A DNA stretch of 64,000 nucleotides from Asterias rubens (taxonomy: Eukaryota > Echinodermata > Asteroidea > Forcipulatida > Asteriidae): positions 17,549,047 through 17,613,046 of the forward strand of contig NC_047066.1 of NCBI RefSeq assembly GCF_902459465.1, read 5' to 3'. Below are positions 10,756 to 21,530 of this stretch, piece by piece. Under the pieces are notes generated by a model that was not told the origin of the DNA, made no database searches, and was given only the letters and a program-made list of their open reading frames with translations. How positions within the stretch are numbered: position 1 is the stretch's first letter; each line of letters opens with the position of its first letter. The translations under genes were made by a program, and so were the position numbers.

Positions 10756-12147
10756 TCAACGAGTCGGCAAGTTGAAACAAACGAGAACGGTTACCGCAGG
10801 ATTACAGTCAATGTTGAAATCTCCCATGAAAATAATACAGTCAAATTTGGGAAGAAAGTGATCCATTCTTGAGACCACGGCGTTGAGATCATCCCAAAAC
10901 GAAGTAGTGGCACAGGGAGGGCGATATAATGTGACAAGAAGACATCTACCTCGCTGGCAGGATAACGACACCCACAAGAGTTCAAGATCGGGGGAGTCAA
11001 ACTTGGCATGGTGGACAGGATGAAGGTTTGCTTTGACTGCAGTCAAGATGCCACCACCGCGAGAGGGACGGTCCTTACGGAAGATCAAGTAGTCGTCAGG
11101 GAGTCCAAAGATGGCGTCCGAATCGTGTTCCTTGAGCCAAGTCTCCGTCAGAGCCAGGATGTCAGGTGGGGTCGAAGAGGCGATTGAAGTGGCAAGATCC
11201 AAACCCTTGTTTCGGACACTGCGAGCATTAAATAACAGCCCAGATAGGTGACTAGGGGATGCGGTTGGGGCTGATAGGGTGCTATCGGATACACTTGGAA
11301 GTCTTCTGATGTCAACTGATGGATGAGAGGAGTTTGGCAAGTCGGCAAAAGCTTCTTGGAATGAAGTGTCACTGCATGAAGAAAATGGCAGTGATGCACT
11401 CAAACAGTTGGGACAAAACCAGTCAATTGTACTTGAGATGAGCAGGGTGTACTGGGTAATGTTCATCTCAGGAATACACTTCTGATGCCAATACAGGCTG
11501 CAATCTTCACATAGGAGAGATCTTTGGTTGGATTTTACTGGGCGATTACAATTACCACAGGGGTCCGTAACAGGACCAGGATTGACTTCAATGTCTCCAG
11601 ACATTGCAAGGGGTAGATTAAATGTAGCTGTAGAGTTTGGATAATAGTTAATTGAAGCTTTGCCAAACCTACTTCTAGAGCTGTGGTATCCAATAGATAG
11701 TTTGATGGTCAGCCATATTGGATGCACACAGGCAGGTACATGTACATGTAGCTTGGTGTAGTCCATTGAATGCAGGAGTGGACAAAGGGTGGCATGGTCG
11801 TGACAATGGAATCGGCCAGGTGTGGACTGCATGATGCAACTGCCTTTGAAGACTGGTAGAAGTTGAGGAAATTCTGATGGGAAAACACGACATAACCCGT
11901 CTTTCTCAGCAGCAAATCCATCAGGAAAACAACCATTCTGATCAGCAACCACTAACCTTTCATCTGGTATAAAATTTACACTGCATAGAGGGCTGTGGAC
12001 AGCAAAATTTATCAATAATGGGAGAGCCAAACACAGAGCATGCAAGCAAGTAGCCATCTTTACATGTATTGTAAAGTTGAACTGTTTTGTATCAACGGTT
12101 CTCTCTTGACAGAAAGGATGGGTAAATTTTAAAATCCTCAAGTTCAA
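10756..12147 (-). CDS. LINE polyprotein N-terminus: signal-like leader, 2A, PHD finger, endonuclease
   Basis: A 463-codon frame. An internal Met at residue 31 starts a hydrophobic, signal-peptide-like stretch (LCLALPLLINFAV). Residues 184-192 form a 2A motif (GDIEVNPGP). A C4HC3-type PHD finger follows at about residues 197-250 (CGNC, LLCEDC, WHQKC, WFCPNC). An exonuclease/endonuclease/phosphatase domain begins at about residue 305 (LLFNARSVRNK, LTETW, RGGGI, MGDFN). The frame breaks just after MGDFN, where the rest of the endonuclease continues in another frame, so this copy cannot make the full protein. The 2A would release the leader and PHD-endonuclease-RT parts as separate proteins. Confidence 0.85.
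   Translation of the reverse strand: MNLRILKFTHPFCQERTVDTKQFNFTIHVKMATCLHALCLALPLLINFAVHSPLCSVNFIPDERLVVADQNGCFPDGFAAEKDGLCRVFPSEFPQLLPVFKGSCIMQSTPGRFHCHDHATLCPLLHSMDYTKLHVHVPACVHPIWLTIKLSIGYHSSRSRFGKASINYYPNSTATFNLPLAMSGDIEVNPGPVTDPCGNCNRPVKSNQRSLLCEDCSLYWHQKCIPEMNITQYTLLISSTIDWFCPNCLSASLPFSSCSDTSFQEAFADLPNSSHPSVDIRRLPSVSDSTLSAPTASPSHLSGLLFNARSVRNKGLDLATSIASSTPPDILALTETWLKEHDSDAIFGLPDDYLIFRKDRPSRGGGILTAVKANLHPVHHAKFDSPDLELLWVSLSCQRGRCLLVTLYRPPCATTSFWDDLNAVVSRMDHFLPKFDCIIFMGDFNIDCNPAVTVLVCFNLPTR
11572..11598 (-). other. 2A ribosome-skipping motif in a LINE
   Basis: Nine codons read GDIEVNPGP, matching the 2A consensus D-V/I-E-x-N-P-G-P. The preceding residues (LPLAMS) are moderately hydrophobic. 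2A peptides make the ribosome skip the last Gly-Pro bond. They were first described in picornaviruses and have been reported in non-LTR retrotransposons of several invertebrates, including sea urchin. The motif lies between a secretory-looking leader and a PHD finger. Confidence 0.85.
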
Positions 12148-12545
12148 GGAAGTTTATAATGTTCGGATTGTTTCACACTATTATGATTATTTTCATAAAC
12201 TGCTTCCTGAAAATCTACAGCCTCATGGCGGCGCCCCTCCTCGAGTAACGCTTCAATTTTATAGCCACTGGGTTGTTGTAGCAAACTGTGTCGAAATGAG
12301 TCTAGTGGGGTTGAGGCAATCACTAGTTCTACGACACATTCATCAAGTTCAGAGGGTTCAAAATTGCATTGTCCAGCTTTTTCTTTGCATCTATTTGCAA
12401 ATTCATCAAGCGTTTTGTTTGGTTTTTGACGAAATCGCATTAGCTCCAGCCTATGAATGCGAAAGTTTACGCTTATGCGCAACTGGTCTTCAAATACAGA
12501 CCATAATTTCTCAGGGATTTCTTGTTCGTCCTGAGACAAGCTGGA
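12144..12545 (-). pseudogene. Ty3/gypsy gag fragment
   Basis: A 131-codon frame starting MSQDEQEIPEKLWSVFEDQL and continuing with FRIHRLELMRFRQKPNKTL and DEFANRCKEKAGQC is a typical retrotransposon capsid (gag) segment. No zinc knuckle or protease follows, because the LINE begins immediately downstream. The LINE may therefore have inserted into this gag. The matching remainder was not found on the other side of the LINE. Confidence 0.7.
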
Positions 12546-12966
12546 TGCATTAAGGCGTTTTAAACCCTCAGTACCAACTGCAATTTTAATTGGGCAATGT
12601 CATTTACTGCGGAATTTAATCAAAACAGTGTAAAGACCTGTAAGAATGATTTTAAGTTTTAGGAACACAATTTATTTAATGCAAAAAAACTGATTGCTTG
12701 GCAACACACTTTTGTTGTGAAGTTTTCTGAAATTAATGTCATTTATTCATTATTATAGTCACTTTTAGGAAGCCTGCTTGATATTATTACATTTACTTAC
12801 ATTATTCACACTAGCAAGACAAACTCAATTGATTTACCATTGGTAATCCTGTAAAAAACAAAATATCACTAATTTTATACTACACACATTAAACATATTA
12901 TTTACAGGGCTCTTGGAACATAAAGTGCATTATCCATGCATGCATCCGAGAAGGGATCTACATGTA

Positions 12967-13475
12967 GTATCACCAATGAATGTGAACTGTATCTTCCTTG
13001 ATGTTGGTAACCTCTTCAACTTGTGGCCATTCATGTACCTGTATACCAATGAATGTAAACTGTATCTTCCTCGATGTTGGTAACCTCTTCAACTTGTGGC
13101 CGTTCATGTACCTGTATACCAATGAATGTGAACTGTATCTTCCTTGATGTTGGTAACCTCTTCAACTTGTGGCCATTCATGTACCTGTATACCAATGAAT
13201 GTAAACTGTATCTTCCTCGATGTTGGTAACCACTTCAACTTGTGGCCATTCATGTACCTGTATACCAATGAATGTGAACTGTATCTTCCTTGATGTTGGT
13301 AACCTCTTCAACTTGTGGCCATTCATGTACCTGTATACCAATGAATGTAAACTGTATCTTCCTCGATGTTGGTAACCACTTCAACTTGTGGCCATTCATG
13401 TACCTGTATACCAATGAATGTGAACTGTATCTTCCTTGATGTTGGTAACCTCTCCAACTTGTGGCCATTCATCGG
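12967..13475 (+). repeat. 73 bp minisatellite with alternating monomer types
   Basis: About seven tandem copies of a 73-base unit (ACCAATGAATGTGAACTGTA...). Two monomer versions alternate: GTGAACTGTATCTTCCTTGATG and GTAAACTGTATCTTCCTCGATG. The real repeat is therefore a 146-base dimer. Long open frames across it are repeat translations. Confidence 0.92.
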
Positions 13476-14226
13476 AGTACTGGTCGAGACATGTAGCAAC
13501 CATTTTCCCAACTTCAAGTTTCGAAGACTTCTTGCTCGTAGACTTCTTTCCAAGACGAACCTTGAGTATAACATGATAACACCATTACATTTAAAGGTTT
13601 AGTGAACGTTTAATTTGCATAGTTCGATTTCGATAACCCCCTTTTTGTTTGCAACTCCATAAAGATCACCACAACTTGTCCACTACAAAATATTGTATTC
13701 AAAGTTTCGTCAATGTCCTATGTTGTATCCGGCATTTAGAGAGATTAACAGACTGATAAACATACAGACCCGGCAAATATTGTCATGGTCTTAAAGGATG
13801 CATTAACTATGCTTAGAAACCTTGTTTAACTACTATGCTGAGGACGGTTCTGTACGAGAATCGTATTAAACCGACAAACATGTAAACAAGCTTCCAAATT
13901 AAAAGTACAAACATATACCTGAGGTGGCTGCATGCAATCGTCAGATGGGAAATCTACATCAGGTTGAGCTTTAAAAGTACAATGAAAATTTAAGAACTCA
14001 CATTTTAAACAAGTGCAAACACTTGAAAGTCCAATAGAGTTAAGGAATTTGATTTTGACAAGAACAGAAATGTCCTTTGTACTACTATTAAGTGCTTTTC
14101 TTGCCCATAGCGGCTTGACATTATTTATTCTTAGTTTAATAGCATTATACCATGTATACTGTAATGCGATTTTTGGCAACTGAAATTAATTGTTTACTCT
14201 TTATCGCATCTGGGTCATAAAATTGT
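13476..14226. other. No recognised gene
   Basis: A 117-codon minus-strand frame (13826-14179) contains several Cys residues (CTCLKCEF) but matches no family I know and has no supporting splice structure. The rest is A/T-rich without clear features. Confidence 0.35.
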
Positions 14227-14520
14227 AAATTTTGAAGAGCCCAGTTGTTTCTTGGTTGATTCTGATAGAGGAAGACATGCTCTATCAAGTGATTTTTATT
14301 TTGTTGATTTTTGGAATGGTGCATTGTTTCAAAAATTGGGTCAAATGTCACGACAACATATTAAAGATCATGGTGACTTGTACAAAAATAGTCATAAAGT
14401 TGTTAATTTTGAAGAGCCCAACTGTTTCTTAGTGGATTCTGATAGAGGAAGACATGCTCTATTAAGTGATTTTTATTTCGTTGATTTTTGGAATGATACA
14501 TTATTTTAAAAACTGGGTCA
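14227..14520 (+). repeat. Tandem duplication, 177 bp period
   Basis: AATTTTGAAGAGCCCA and GATAGAGGAAGACATGCTCT recur 177 bases apart with few differences. The second copy is incomplete. Both copies keep similar open frames, with no recognisable protein. Confidence 0.75.
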
Positions 14521-15020
14521 AAGGTCACGATAACATAATAAAGATTACAGTGACTTACATTTCAGAAAATTTATTTTTGACAAAAAAATTTATTTCAGCA
14601 TGCAATTCTCATCATTTTGATACCAAATTTGCATATGTGTGATGAGAATTGACATGGTTATGACATATTTTTACCAAAAAGGTGGTATTTTACCCTAAAA
14701 TCGTCAGATTTTAGTGGTTTCTGCCCTGACCACACGGCAAGTCTGATCATGCTAAAAATTGGTGTGCATTCATTGCTCATTAGGACCTACAAGCACAGCA
14801 ATTTTTATCAAAATCGGAAGACATGAGGTAAAAAAGTGCGTTGGTCAGTCAGACATGGAATGACCCTTCTACTTCTTTGTTATGACAACAGTCTTGGGTG
14901 CTTCACTACAGTGTGAATTGACAATAAACACTGTCTACAAACCTTTTCACTCAACAACGTAAACATGTTTAGCATTCCAGTCTTAAATCCACAAAATACT
15001 TTCTGAGTCTACAGCTGTGA

Positions 15021-15500
15021 TTAGTGGTGGGGAGAGTTTTGAAAGAGGAACAAAGTTTTATGTTCGACATCTTGAACCCGCCACAGTCCTGGTGCTTCGG
15101 AGTCACGGAGAGGTGCACCTTTACGCTCCACTTTCGCAAACGCCTTGCTTCCGCTGTCAGTCTGGCACAGAAGGAAATACCGGACCTGCCCAAAAAATAT
15201 AAAATGATCTTCCAATCTGTTTGCTAAATTTCCCCCAGTTTTGAACAGACCTGCAACAAATGATGAAACAACTGACTTGTTTAAGTCAGTTTCACAACAG
15301 GTGTATTTTTGGCTACTTGGGTTTCCCCTCTTTGCTAGAAAGAACTTCTTGCCAACTGTTGCTGCCACACCCATTGCAAGTAGACTTTCCCTATCTCCCT
15401 TGGCCAAAGTGACATCCATCAGTGGGCGTTTTCCCGTCAGCAGATGACAGCGTTCATCCAATGTGTTCTCATCTATCCGGCAGAAGAAGAAAACATTGAA
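15021..15500 (-). CDS. Hypothetical open frame, unrecognised
   Basis: A 146-codon minus-strand frame extends upstream of its first Met (FFFCRIDENTLDERCH...), so the true start may lie further right. Notable parts are LLTGKRPLMDVTLAKGDRES, AATVGKKFFLAKRG and FVAGLFKTGGNLANRLEDHF. A possible splice donor (GGGCAG then GTCCGG) lies near 15183. Composition is more protein-like than most random frames here. I cannot name a family. It could be a fragment of a transposon-encoded protein, given the neighbours. Confidence 0.35.
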   Translation of the reverse strand, partial: FNVFFFCRIDENTLDERCHLLTGKRPLMDVTLAKGDRESLLAMGVAATVGKKFFLAKRGNPSSQKYTCCETDLNKSVVSSFVAGLFKTGGNLANRLEDHFIFFGQVRYFLLCQTDSGSKAFAKVERKGAPLRDSEAPGLWRVQDVEHKTLFLFQNSPHH

Positions 15501-15689
15501 AGTCAGAGCTCAAAATTAACTCTGGAACTTAGGACCGTACAAGTCCGCAGCCTTGTGTTCTAGAATAACACATCACTGCAGTTTTTATTTAAAACTGAAA
15601 ATGCAAACAAATATTTCTATTCTGTTGATTATTGAAGAGTTATCCATGAGAGAAAAAGTGATAAGTTTTGCGCTTCAAGCCCTGCAGTG

Positions 15690-15712
15690 TTGTGTTCCCC
15701 CCCCCCCCCCCC
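15690..15712 (+). repeat. Poly-C tract
   Basis: A run of about 18 C followed by A/T-rich sequence. Similar homopolymer tracts occur near 4755-4790 and, as G, near 54020. Their lengths are the least certain part of any assembly. Confidence 0.8.
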
Positions 15713-15899
15713 CAAATAAAATAAAAAATTGAGCCCCGGATAGAATGTTCCTCAACATGAAAGCTTTGATATAAGTGTTACGTACACATGTTGAATATTA
15801 AATCCCCATGGATCATTATAATTAAATACACGTGATAGCACAACAGCAAGCAAGATACTTTAGTTAATCAGTTCCAGGTCTGTTATCAAATAATTTACC

Positions 15900-17545
15900 A
15901 TACGCTGAAAAGTAGCCGGTGCATTCTTCATACCAAAGGGCATTACTTTGTATTGAGACCATCGGGTGTTACAAAAGTAGATTTTTCTTTTGCTTGCTCA
16001 GTGAGTGGTATTTGCCAGCATATCAGCATATCAAATTTGCTGACCAATTTTGCTTTCCCAATTTGATCAATACAGTCATCAATTCTTGGTATAGGAAATG
16101 AATCTGTTTTGGTCAGATTGTTCACTTTTCTGTAGTCTGAACAGAAGCGATATGTCTTATCTGGCTTGGGCACCAAAAATGCATGGTGAACTCTACTCAC
16201 TGTTACTTGGTTCAATTATATCATTATCAAGCATACATTTTACTTCATGGCGTAGCTGTTCATTCTACATGGATGTTGTTTGACTGGTCTAGCTTCGCCT
16301 ACATCTCCATCATGACACACAAGATTGGTTCTGCCAGGAATATCTGTAAATATCTGCTAGTGTTCGCTAATCAGGTCTGTTATTAGCTGTACTTGCTCTT
16401 TGGCTGTTATAGTGGGAGAGTTTGTCCTCTAGGTGCTTGAGCACATCAGAGTTTTATGTCTGAAACATCGTCTTCAACACTCTCATTATGCAAATCCTCT
16501 TTGACAGCCTGAATAATTACAACTGGCTTCCCATCTCGGTCATAATATTCTCTTTTCATGTTGATATCACACATTCTTCTATGTTTACGTCTCTCAGGGG
16601 TTTGAATGATGTAATCTACATCATTTACTTTTCTTTGTCCTTGATATGGTCCAGAATATCTAGCCTGAAGTGGTCGTCCAGGTATTGGAAGAAGTACCAG
16701 TAGTTGATCACCAGGTTGAAAACTTCTTTCTCTATCATTTTTATCGTACCATGTTTTCATACGTGTTTTGAGGCACTTTTGAGGTTTCTTGCTACTTCAC
16801 ATGCCTTATGTAATCATTCCCTAAAGGTCGATGCATAATTTAGCAGATTTTCTTCGTTTTCCTCAGCTAGCCATTTCTCTCTAAGAAGTTTCAATGACCC
16901 TCTGACAGAATGACCAAACATTAGCTAAAACGGACTAAATCCTAATGACTCCTGAGTACTGATTCTCTACATGCGAAAAGCAATAGTTGTACACATTCAT
17001 CCCAATCTTTCTCGCAATCAAAACAATATGTTCTAATCATATTCTTGAGCGTCTGGTGAAACCGCCCTATGAGACTCTGGGTGGTATGCACTAGATGTAA
17101 GCTGTTAGATTCCCAGCTGTTTCATCACTTGTTTGAAAACTTTGGACACAAAGTTCAAACCCTGGTCTGATTGAATAGGGAGTCCAACAAGTGTGATAGA
17201 TTTCACCAGTGCTTTCACAATAGGGTGGGTGCAGTAATGTTCCTAAGACTAAGAGGATATATAATCACTTTACTGACAGGTTCTTCAAAAGCTGGTATTG
17301 GTTTTAGAGGGGCCACTTGAATCTTTTGATTTGGTTTTCCCACTAATTGACAAGCACGACATGTCTTACAGTAATGAGCCACATCACGCCTTAGTCCAGG
17401 CCAATAGAAGTGGTTGATAATTTTATCATGTGTTTTATTCACTCCCAAATGACCGGCCATTTGAGCTTCATGCCCCAACTTTAGTATATCTTGTCTATAG
17501 GAAGATTGAACAACTATTTGGTAAACATTTTCCCATTCTTCATCA
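15900..17545 (-). mobile_element. Gmr1-like Ty3/gypsy fragment with integrase upstream of reverse transcriptase
   Basis: Read on the minus strand, the order is as follows. First comes an integrase H2C2 zinc-binding region at 17215-17478 (HLGVNKTHDKIINHFYWPG, CKTCRACQ). A frame-broken integrase core follows at about 16780-17200. A post-integrase GPY/F-like module lies at 16446-16760 (FQPGDQLLVLLPIPGRPL). The start of reverse transcriptase is at 15943-16215 (FLVPKPDKTYRFCSDYRKVN, then DDCIDQIGKAKLVSKFDM). Ordinary Ty3/gypsy elements have RT before integrase. This reversed order defines the Gmr1 group reported from deuterostomes. Several stops and shifts make it inactive, and LTRs were not seen. 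Confidence 0.75.
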
Positions 17546-17608
17546 TTAATAAGGTCGGTAACGGAAGGACACCATTGACGTCCTTCTGTTACCGACCTTA
17601 TTAATATT
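17545..17608. repeat. Near-perfect hairpin
   Basis: TTAATAAGGTCGGTAACGGA and its inverted copy form a stem of about 25 bases with one mismatch and a nine-base loop. It lies at the 5' edge of the Gmr1-like fragment on that element's strand. Confidence 0.8.
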
Positions 17609-19619
17609 CATATTTATAAACTAAAAGTTTTTCAGCCAAAAGGAGGAGGCCATTTTGGCGGCAGTCATTGATAAAAGAAACTGACATTTGCTTGATGAAA
17701 CTAATTTAACTGTTAAAGATATCCACAATTTAAATGTTGTTTAATGAGTCAAAACATCCTTCCGTTGCCGTAGAATTGCCCAGCAGTGTATCAGTCAATA
17801 GAATCAATGACAGCCAATTTTACTGACAGAGACAACATGTTATTTGTAAGGCAAATATAACACATATTTTTCACTGGACATTGACTGAAAGTGCCCATCA
17901 CTTTAAAAAGCTTCATCATCATCAAAGCATCTCTTCTTTACCGTCCTCTTTCCTCTTCCCAACCCTTCTTTAAGGTCTGCAGTGACTGAAATCAATAAAT
18001 TAAATTAACAGTGATTTGTGAAAAACCCCAAAATTATGATTTATCCTTAAATGTTTGTTAGAGCCTACACCATGTGTACATGTAGGTCACTCCATGTATT
18101 TTATTTTACAAAATATTTCTACTTTCTCCAAGAACCAAATACCAATCATACACTGTAGTATTTTGAATTGCACCCTCTATCGGATGACTCATAAACCTGG
18201 CTTACTGTGTCGACTCTTTTCAATGATGTTCACTATTATGGTTTCATCAAAGCTCCATGATTTTGTTTTTACGTATTCTGGGCTGGCTTATCAGTATAAA
18301 TATTGCCCAGTTGTTTCTTTGAATTTTCGAGCAGTGTTGCAAGAATAGATTCTCTGACCATGTCTGCATGCACATCAAACATGTTTGCAAATGTTAACAT
18401 TTATGTATTGGACTGCTGGCATGGCAAAGCTCAGAGCACAAACAAAACACCATTATCTGGTTAGTGATGATTATAAGAGCAAAATCTCAATAGTTTATTG
18501 AGCCAACTATATCTGTATTCTCGTTGTATGCAGCGTTGCTCAACTTATTACTTGATTTTGTGTAAAAGCATGTGAAGCCTGGGTTGGGAAGTAACGATCA
18601 GTGCAAAGAATCTACATGTAGGTTTTTCAAGGGATTTTATCTGGTTTGGGTCTTGTTTCACTCCCAATCATGTTTTTAACTTCTTCACACAGTCCCAGGT
18701 TGCAAATATGAGATGAATGCTGATCTCATTAAATTGACTGTCAATATTCAGAACACAAGCAATGAGGTTTTTTAACTTCAGCTTGTACCGTCATTTATAA
18801 ATGACTTGGGTTTTTTTTATAGGATGTGCAAATTGGATATGGGAGACAGGTCATCTTTTTATGAGAGTTGTTTTTTGAAGTACATTTGTCAAAGAATCAA
18901 AATACTCAAGTCACAATGTACTACAACAGACCTGTGGACAAACTTAATCTGCCAAATGATTAGAGTTACAATGTATGTAGATTGAGCAAAGTCAAAATAG
19001 GTCACAAACTGTTAAAATGCAAGACTGTACAGGGTGCAGTTACTGAATAAAAAGTCTTGCACAGTCTTGGACTTATTTGGTGCTTTGTAGTAGAGCGATG
19101 CTGTATTTAATATCAGGAATGAAACAATGTGTGTGATTCAAATCCTCAACCTGTAGCTAGAAATCCCTGTACATTTATATTAAATCCAGAAGTCTCCTTA
19201 TAAGGGCATGTGCAAATCTAAAGTTTGATTTTGTTAAGTTTAGTTGTTAAAGTTTCATCTTTACACCACAGGTACATGACATGTTCCTGTCTATTGTTAC
19301 TTTATATAGATTAGAAAGGATGATTGTGAACTTGTAGAATAAAACATATACTATATAATATTATACTATTATAAAACATTGTACTATATTGTTCTATCTT
19401 TATGTAGATAAGAATCTTTACTGTGTTTTGCAAAATGTTTTGCATCAGTATTATTGTGAGTTTTTGATCTGATAAATAAACTTAAGAATGATAAATTTTA
19501 TGAGTTTTGCTTCTTCGTCATTAACAATGTCATTTAATGGCTGTAGAACTGGAGTATTTTAAACCTCTAAAGAGTGTCTATTTAAAGTCTAACTCATCAA
19601 ATACATTACATTGGTGCTG
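17609..19619. other. Non-coding stretch, no recognised feature
   Basis: A/T-rich sequence with only short frames. The longest (18055-18348) shows no domain. No tRNA, repeat array or splice-supported exon was seen. Confidence 0.45.
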
Positions 19620-20000
19620 GTTTAAAGGGAAGGTACGTGTTTGGTAATTATCAAAGACCAGTGTTATCACTTGGTGTATACCATCATAAGCATAAAATAA
19701 CAAGCCTGTGAAAATGTAGGCTAAATTGGTCATCGAAGTTGCAAGAAAATGATGAAAGAAAAAACACCATTATTGGACGAATTTGTGTGCTTTCGGATAA
19801 GAATAACAGACTTCTAGCTAGAAGTCTTTTATTATTTTAGTGAGAAATTACTTCTTTCTCAAAAACTACGTTACTTCAGAGGGAGTCGTTTCCAACAATG
19901 TTTTATACTAACAGCTCTCCAATGCTCGTTACCAAGTCAGTTTTTAAGTTAATATTTGTTTGGAGTAATTACCAAACAGGTACCTTTCCTTTAAGGCAAA
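19620..20000. repeat. MITE family A, divergent subfamily
   Basis: Ends read AAAGGGAAGGTACGTGTTTGGTAATT and, inverted, GAGTAATTACCAAACAGGTACCTTTCC. The interior shares AAACCTGTGAAAAT-like and TTCAGAGGGAGTCGTTTC blocks with the copies at 31.5 and 61.0 kb. The terminal sequence differs from the standard GGACACTATTGGTAATT end. Confidence 0.75.
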
Positions 20001-20204
20001 CAAATCCTTAAAGGTCGAGGTGTCACAGGTTGAAGTCAGTCTTCGTTTCCCAATAGATCCTTATGAAAGAGAAGTCTCTTTCTAACATACAAATGCAGTA
20101 TGAACTGTCATTTCAGTGGATGCTCTCTCAGAGCGAAATTAAAACACATATTCCAAAGAGAACTTTTTCAAGCTAAAGTTCAAAATTAATGCTAAATTAA
20201 TTAA

Positions 20205-20460
20205 CATCATTTGCTTGCAGGATCATGCCTTACATTGGTGTGAATCATATCTGGAATGTAGATCCCAGTATGTGTGTGTTCAACTTAATTTGTGTGTTCC
20301 ACAGGGTTGAGTTCTTGGCCTTAATTACTCTCTTGAGGAAATCTTATGACACTATCCTTCAATACCACATGTACAACCTCTCTTTTAATCCCTCACAACA
20401 ACATACTGAATCCTGTATCACTCGCATTGAGGCATGTCTTTGATGAAAAGGTGTATCTCT
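20205..20460 (+). pseudogene. LINE reverse transcriptase fragment
   Basis: In shifted plus-strand frames, LNLCVPQG followed by VLGL, and then YNLSFNPSQQHTESCITRIE, correspond to the GVPQGSVLGP motif and the region after the YADD motif of CR1/Jockey-like RTs. YADD itself is lost. Frameshifts lie between the pieces. Confidence 0.55.
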
Positions 20461-20484
20461 TGGAATCAAAGCTAACTTAGAAAC

Positions 20485-20729
20485 CAGGGCCCAATTTCAT
20501 AGAGCTGCTAAGCACAAAAATTTGCTTTGCATGAAATTTCTTCTTGATAAAAACAGGTTTACCAACCAAATTTCCATTTGATTTTCAGGATAAGCAAACA
20601 ACAGCTGAATACCAGTAACAAGCACTATGCAACAAATGGAAATTTGGCTGGCAATCCTGTTTTATCTGGGAAGAAATGTCATGCTTTGCAAATTTGTGTG
20701 CTTAGCAGCTCTATTAAATTGGGCCCTGG
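20485..20729. repeat. MITE family B
   Basis: The ends are inverted copies of CAGGGCCCAATTTCATAGAG, with the GCTGCTAAGCACAAAA arm mirrored as TTTGTGTGCTTAGCAGCTC. Further copies lie at 26641-26882 and 63479-63732. Confidence 0.85.
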
Positions 20730-21174
20730 TATTAAGCGCTATATAAATGCATGTTATTATTATTATTTAACTTCTGGCTCAAGAAAGAGAGCAGGAAATG
20801 AGAAGAAAAATATCAGCAAGTTAAGATTGTTGCGTCACTATGGGTTGAAGTATCCATAGCAACACTCTTAGCAATTAGAGCCGTGCTGTATCCATAGCCC
20901 CCAATAGGAATAGGCCTAATTGTGCTGCAGAGTGTGAGCTAATCTAACCCCAAGGAGTTACTAATTATACCAATTTGAAACTTTCCTCGAGGTTGCTTTT
21001 ATTGAATGATTAACGGTCACCTGCTGCTGAATTAATAAATGGTACTAAGAGAAACGTGACTATCACATCAAAGCAACCAGTTCAATGGGTTGACTACAAA
21101 GTGACCTAGTTATAACTTGCGTTACTTTTAAAATTACACAGTTCCAAGCATTTATATCTACACTTTAGATACTT

Positions 21175-21530
21175 AGGCTCAAAGCAATTGGACACTTTCG
21201 GTAAACAGTATTATCACAACCTCTATACAAAACAACAAACCTGTGAAAATTTAGGCTCAATCGGTCATCAGAGTCGGGAGAAAATTACGGGAAAACCCAC
21301 CCTTGTTTCCGCACGTTTCGCCGTGTCATGACATGTGTTTAAAATAAATTCTCGATATCGAGAATTGATATTGTTTTAATGTTTTCTCAAAAAGTAAAGC
21401 ATTTCATGGAATAATGTTTTAAGAGAAGTCTTTCACCATTACCTTCTGTAAACCCTGTAAGTTATTTGTAAATCTGTGAACTTTTAATTTTTTTTCTCTA
21501 CCGAAAGTGTCCAATGGCTTTAACAATTGA
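21175..21530. repeat. MITE family A-like, second divergent subfamily
   Basis: The left end, CAATTGGACACTTTCGGTAAAC, is mirrored by CTACCGAAAGTGTCCAATGG on the right. The interior has AACAAACCTGTGAAAATTTAGG and CTCAATCGGTCATC, as in family A, and a central TCTCGATATCGAGA palindrome. Confidence 0.75.

Larger units (their letters stand above)
2518..12150 (-). mobile_element. L2/CR1-type LINE with 2A and PHD finger, split by a Harbinger transposon
   Basis: This is a near full-length non-LTR retrotransposon read right to left. Its order is ORF start near 12147, 2A motif, PHD finger, apurinic-type endonuclease, reverse transcriptase, C-terminal tail ending near 2925, and a 3' untranslated region ending in an AAATAAAATAA-like tail near 2518. 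Without the 5.5 kb insertion at 3162-8668 it is about 4.1 kb. Frameshifts near 10790, 10725 and 9075 and a nonsense codon near 9737 show it is dead. The reading frame resumes across the inserted transposon in the minus strand, so both halves belong to one element. A target-site duplication of the LINE was not found. The clade call rests on domain order and the short A/T-rich 3' repeat. Confidence 0.85.

Noticed and set aside
13250-13602. Open frames of 72-83 codons with repeated amino acid patterns
   Set aside because: They are translations of the 73 bp minisatellite. The period is not a multiple of three and no domain is seen.
16446-17478. Intact integrase gene of a live Gypsy element
   Set aside because: The core is spread over several frames with stops and no LTRs were found.
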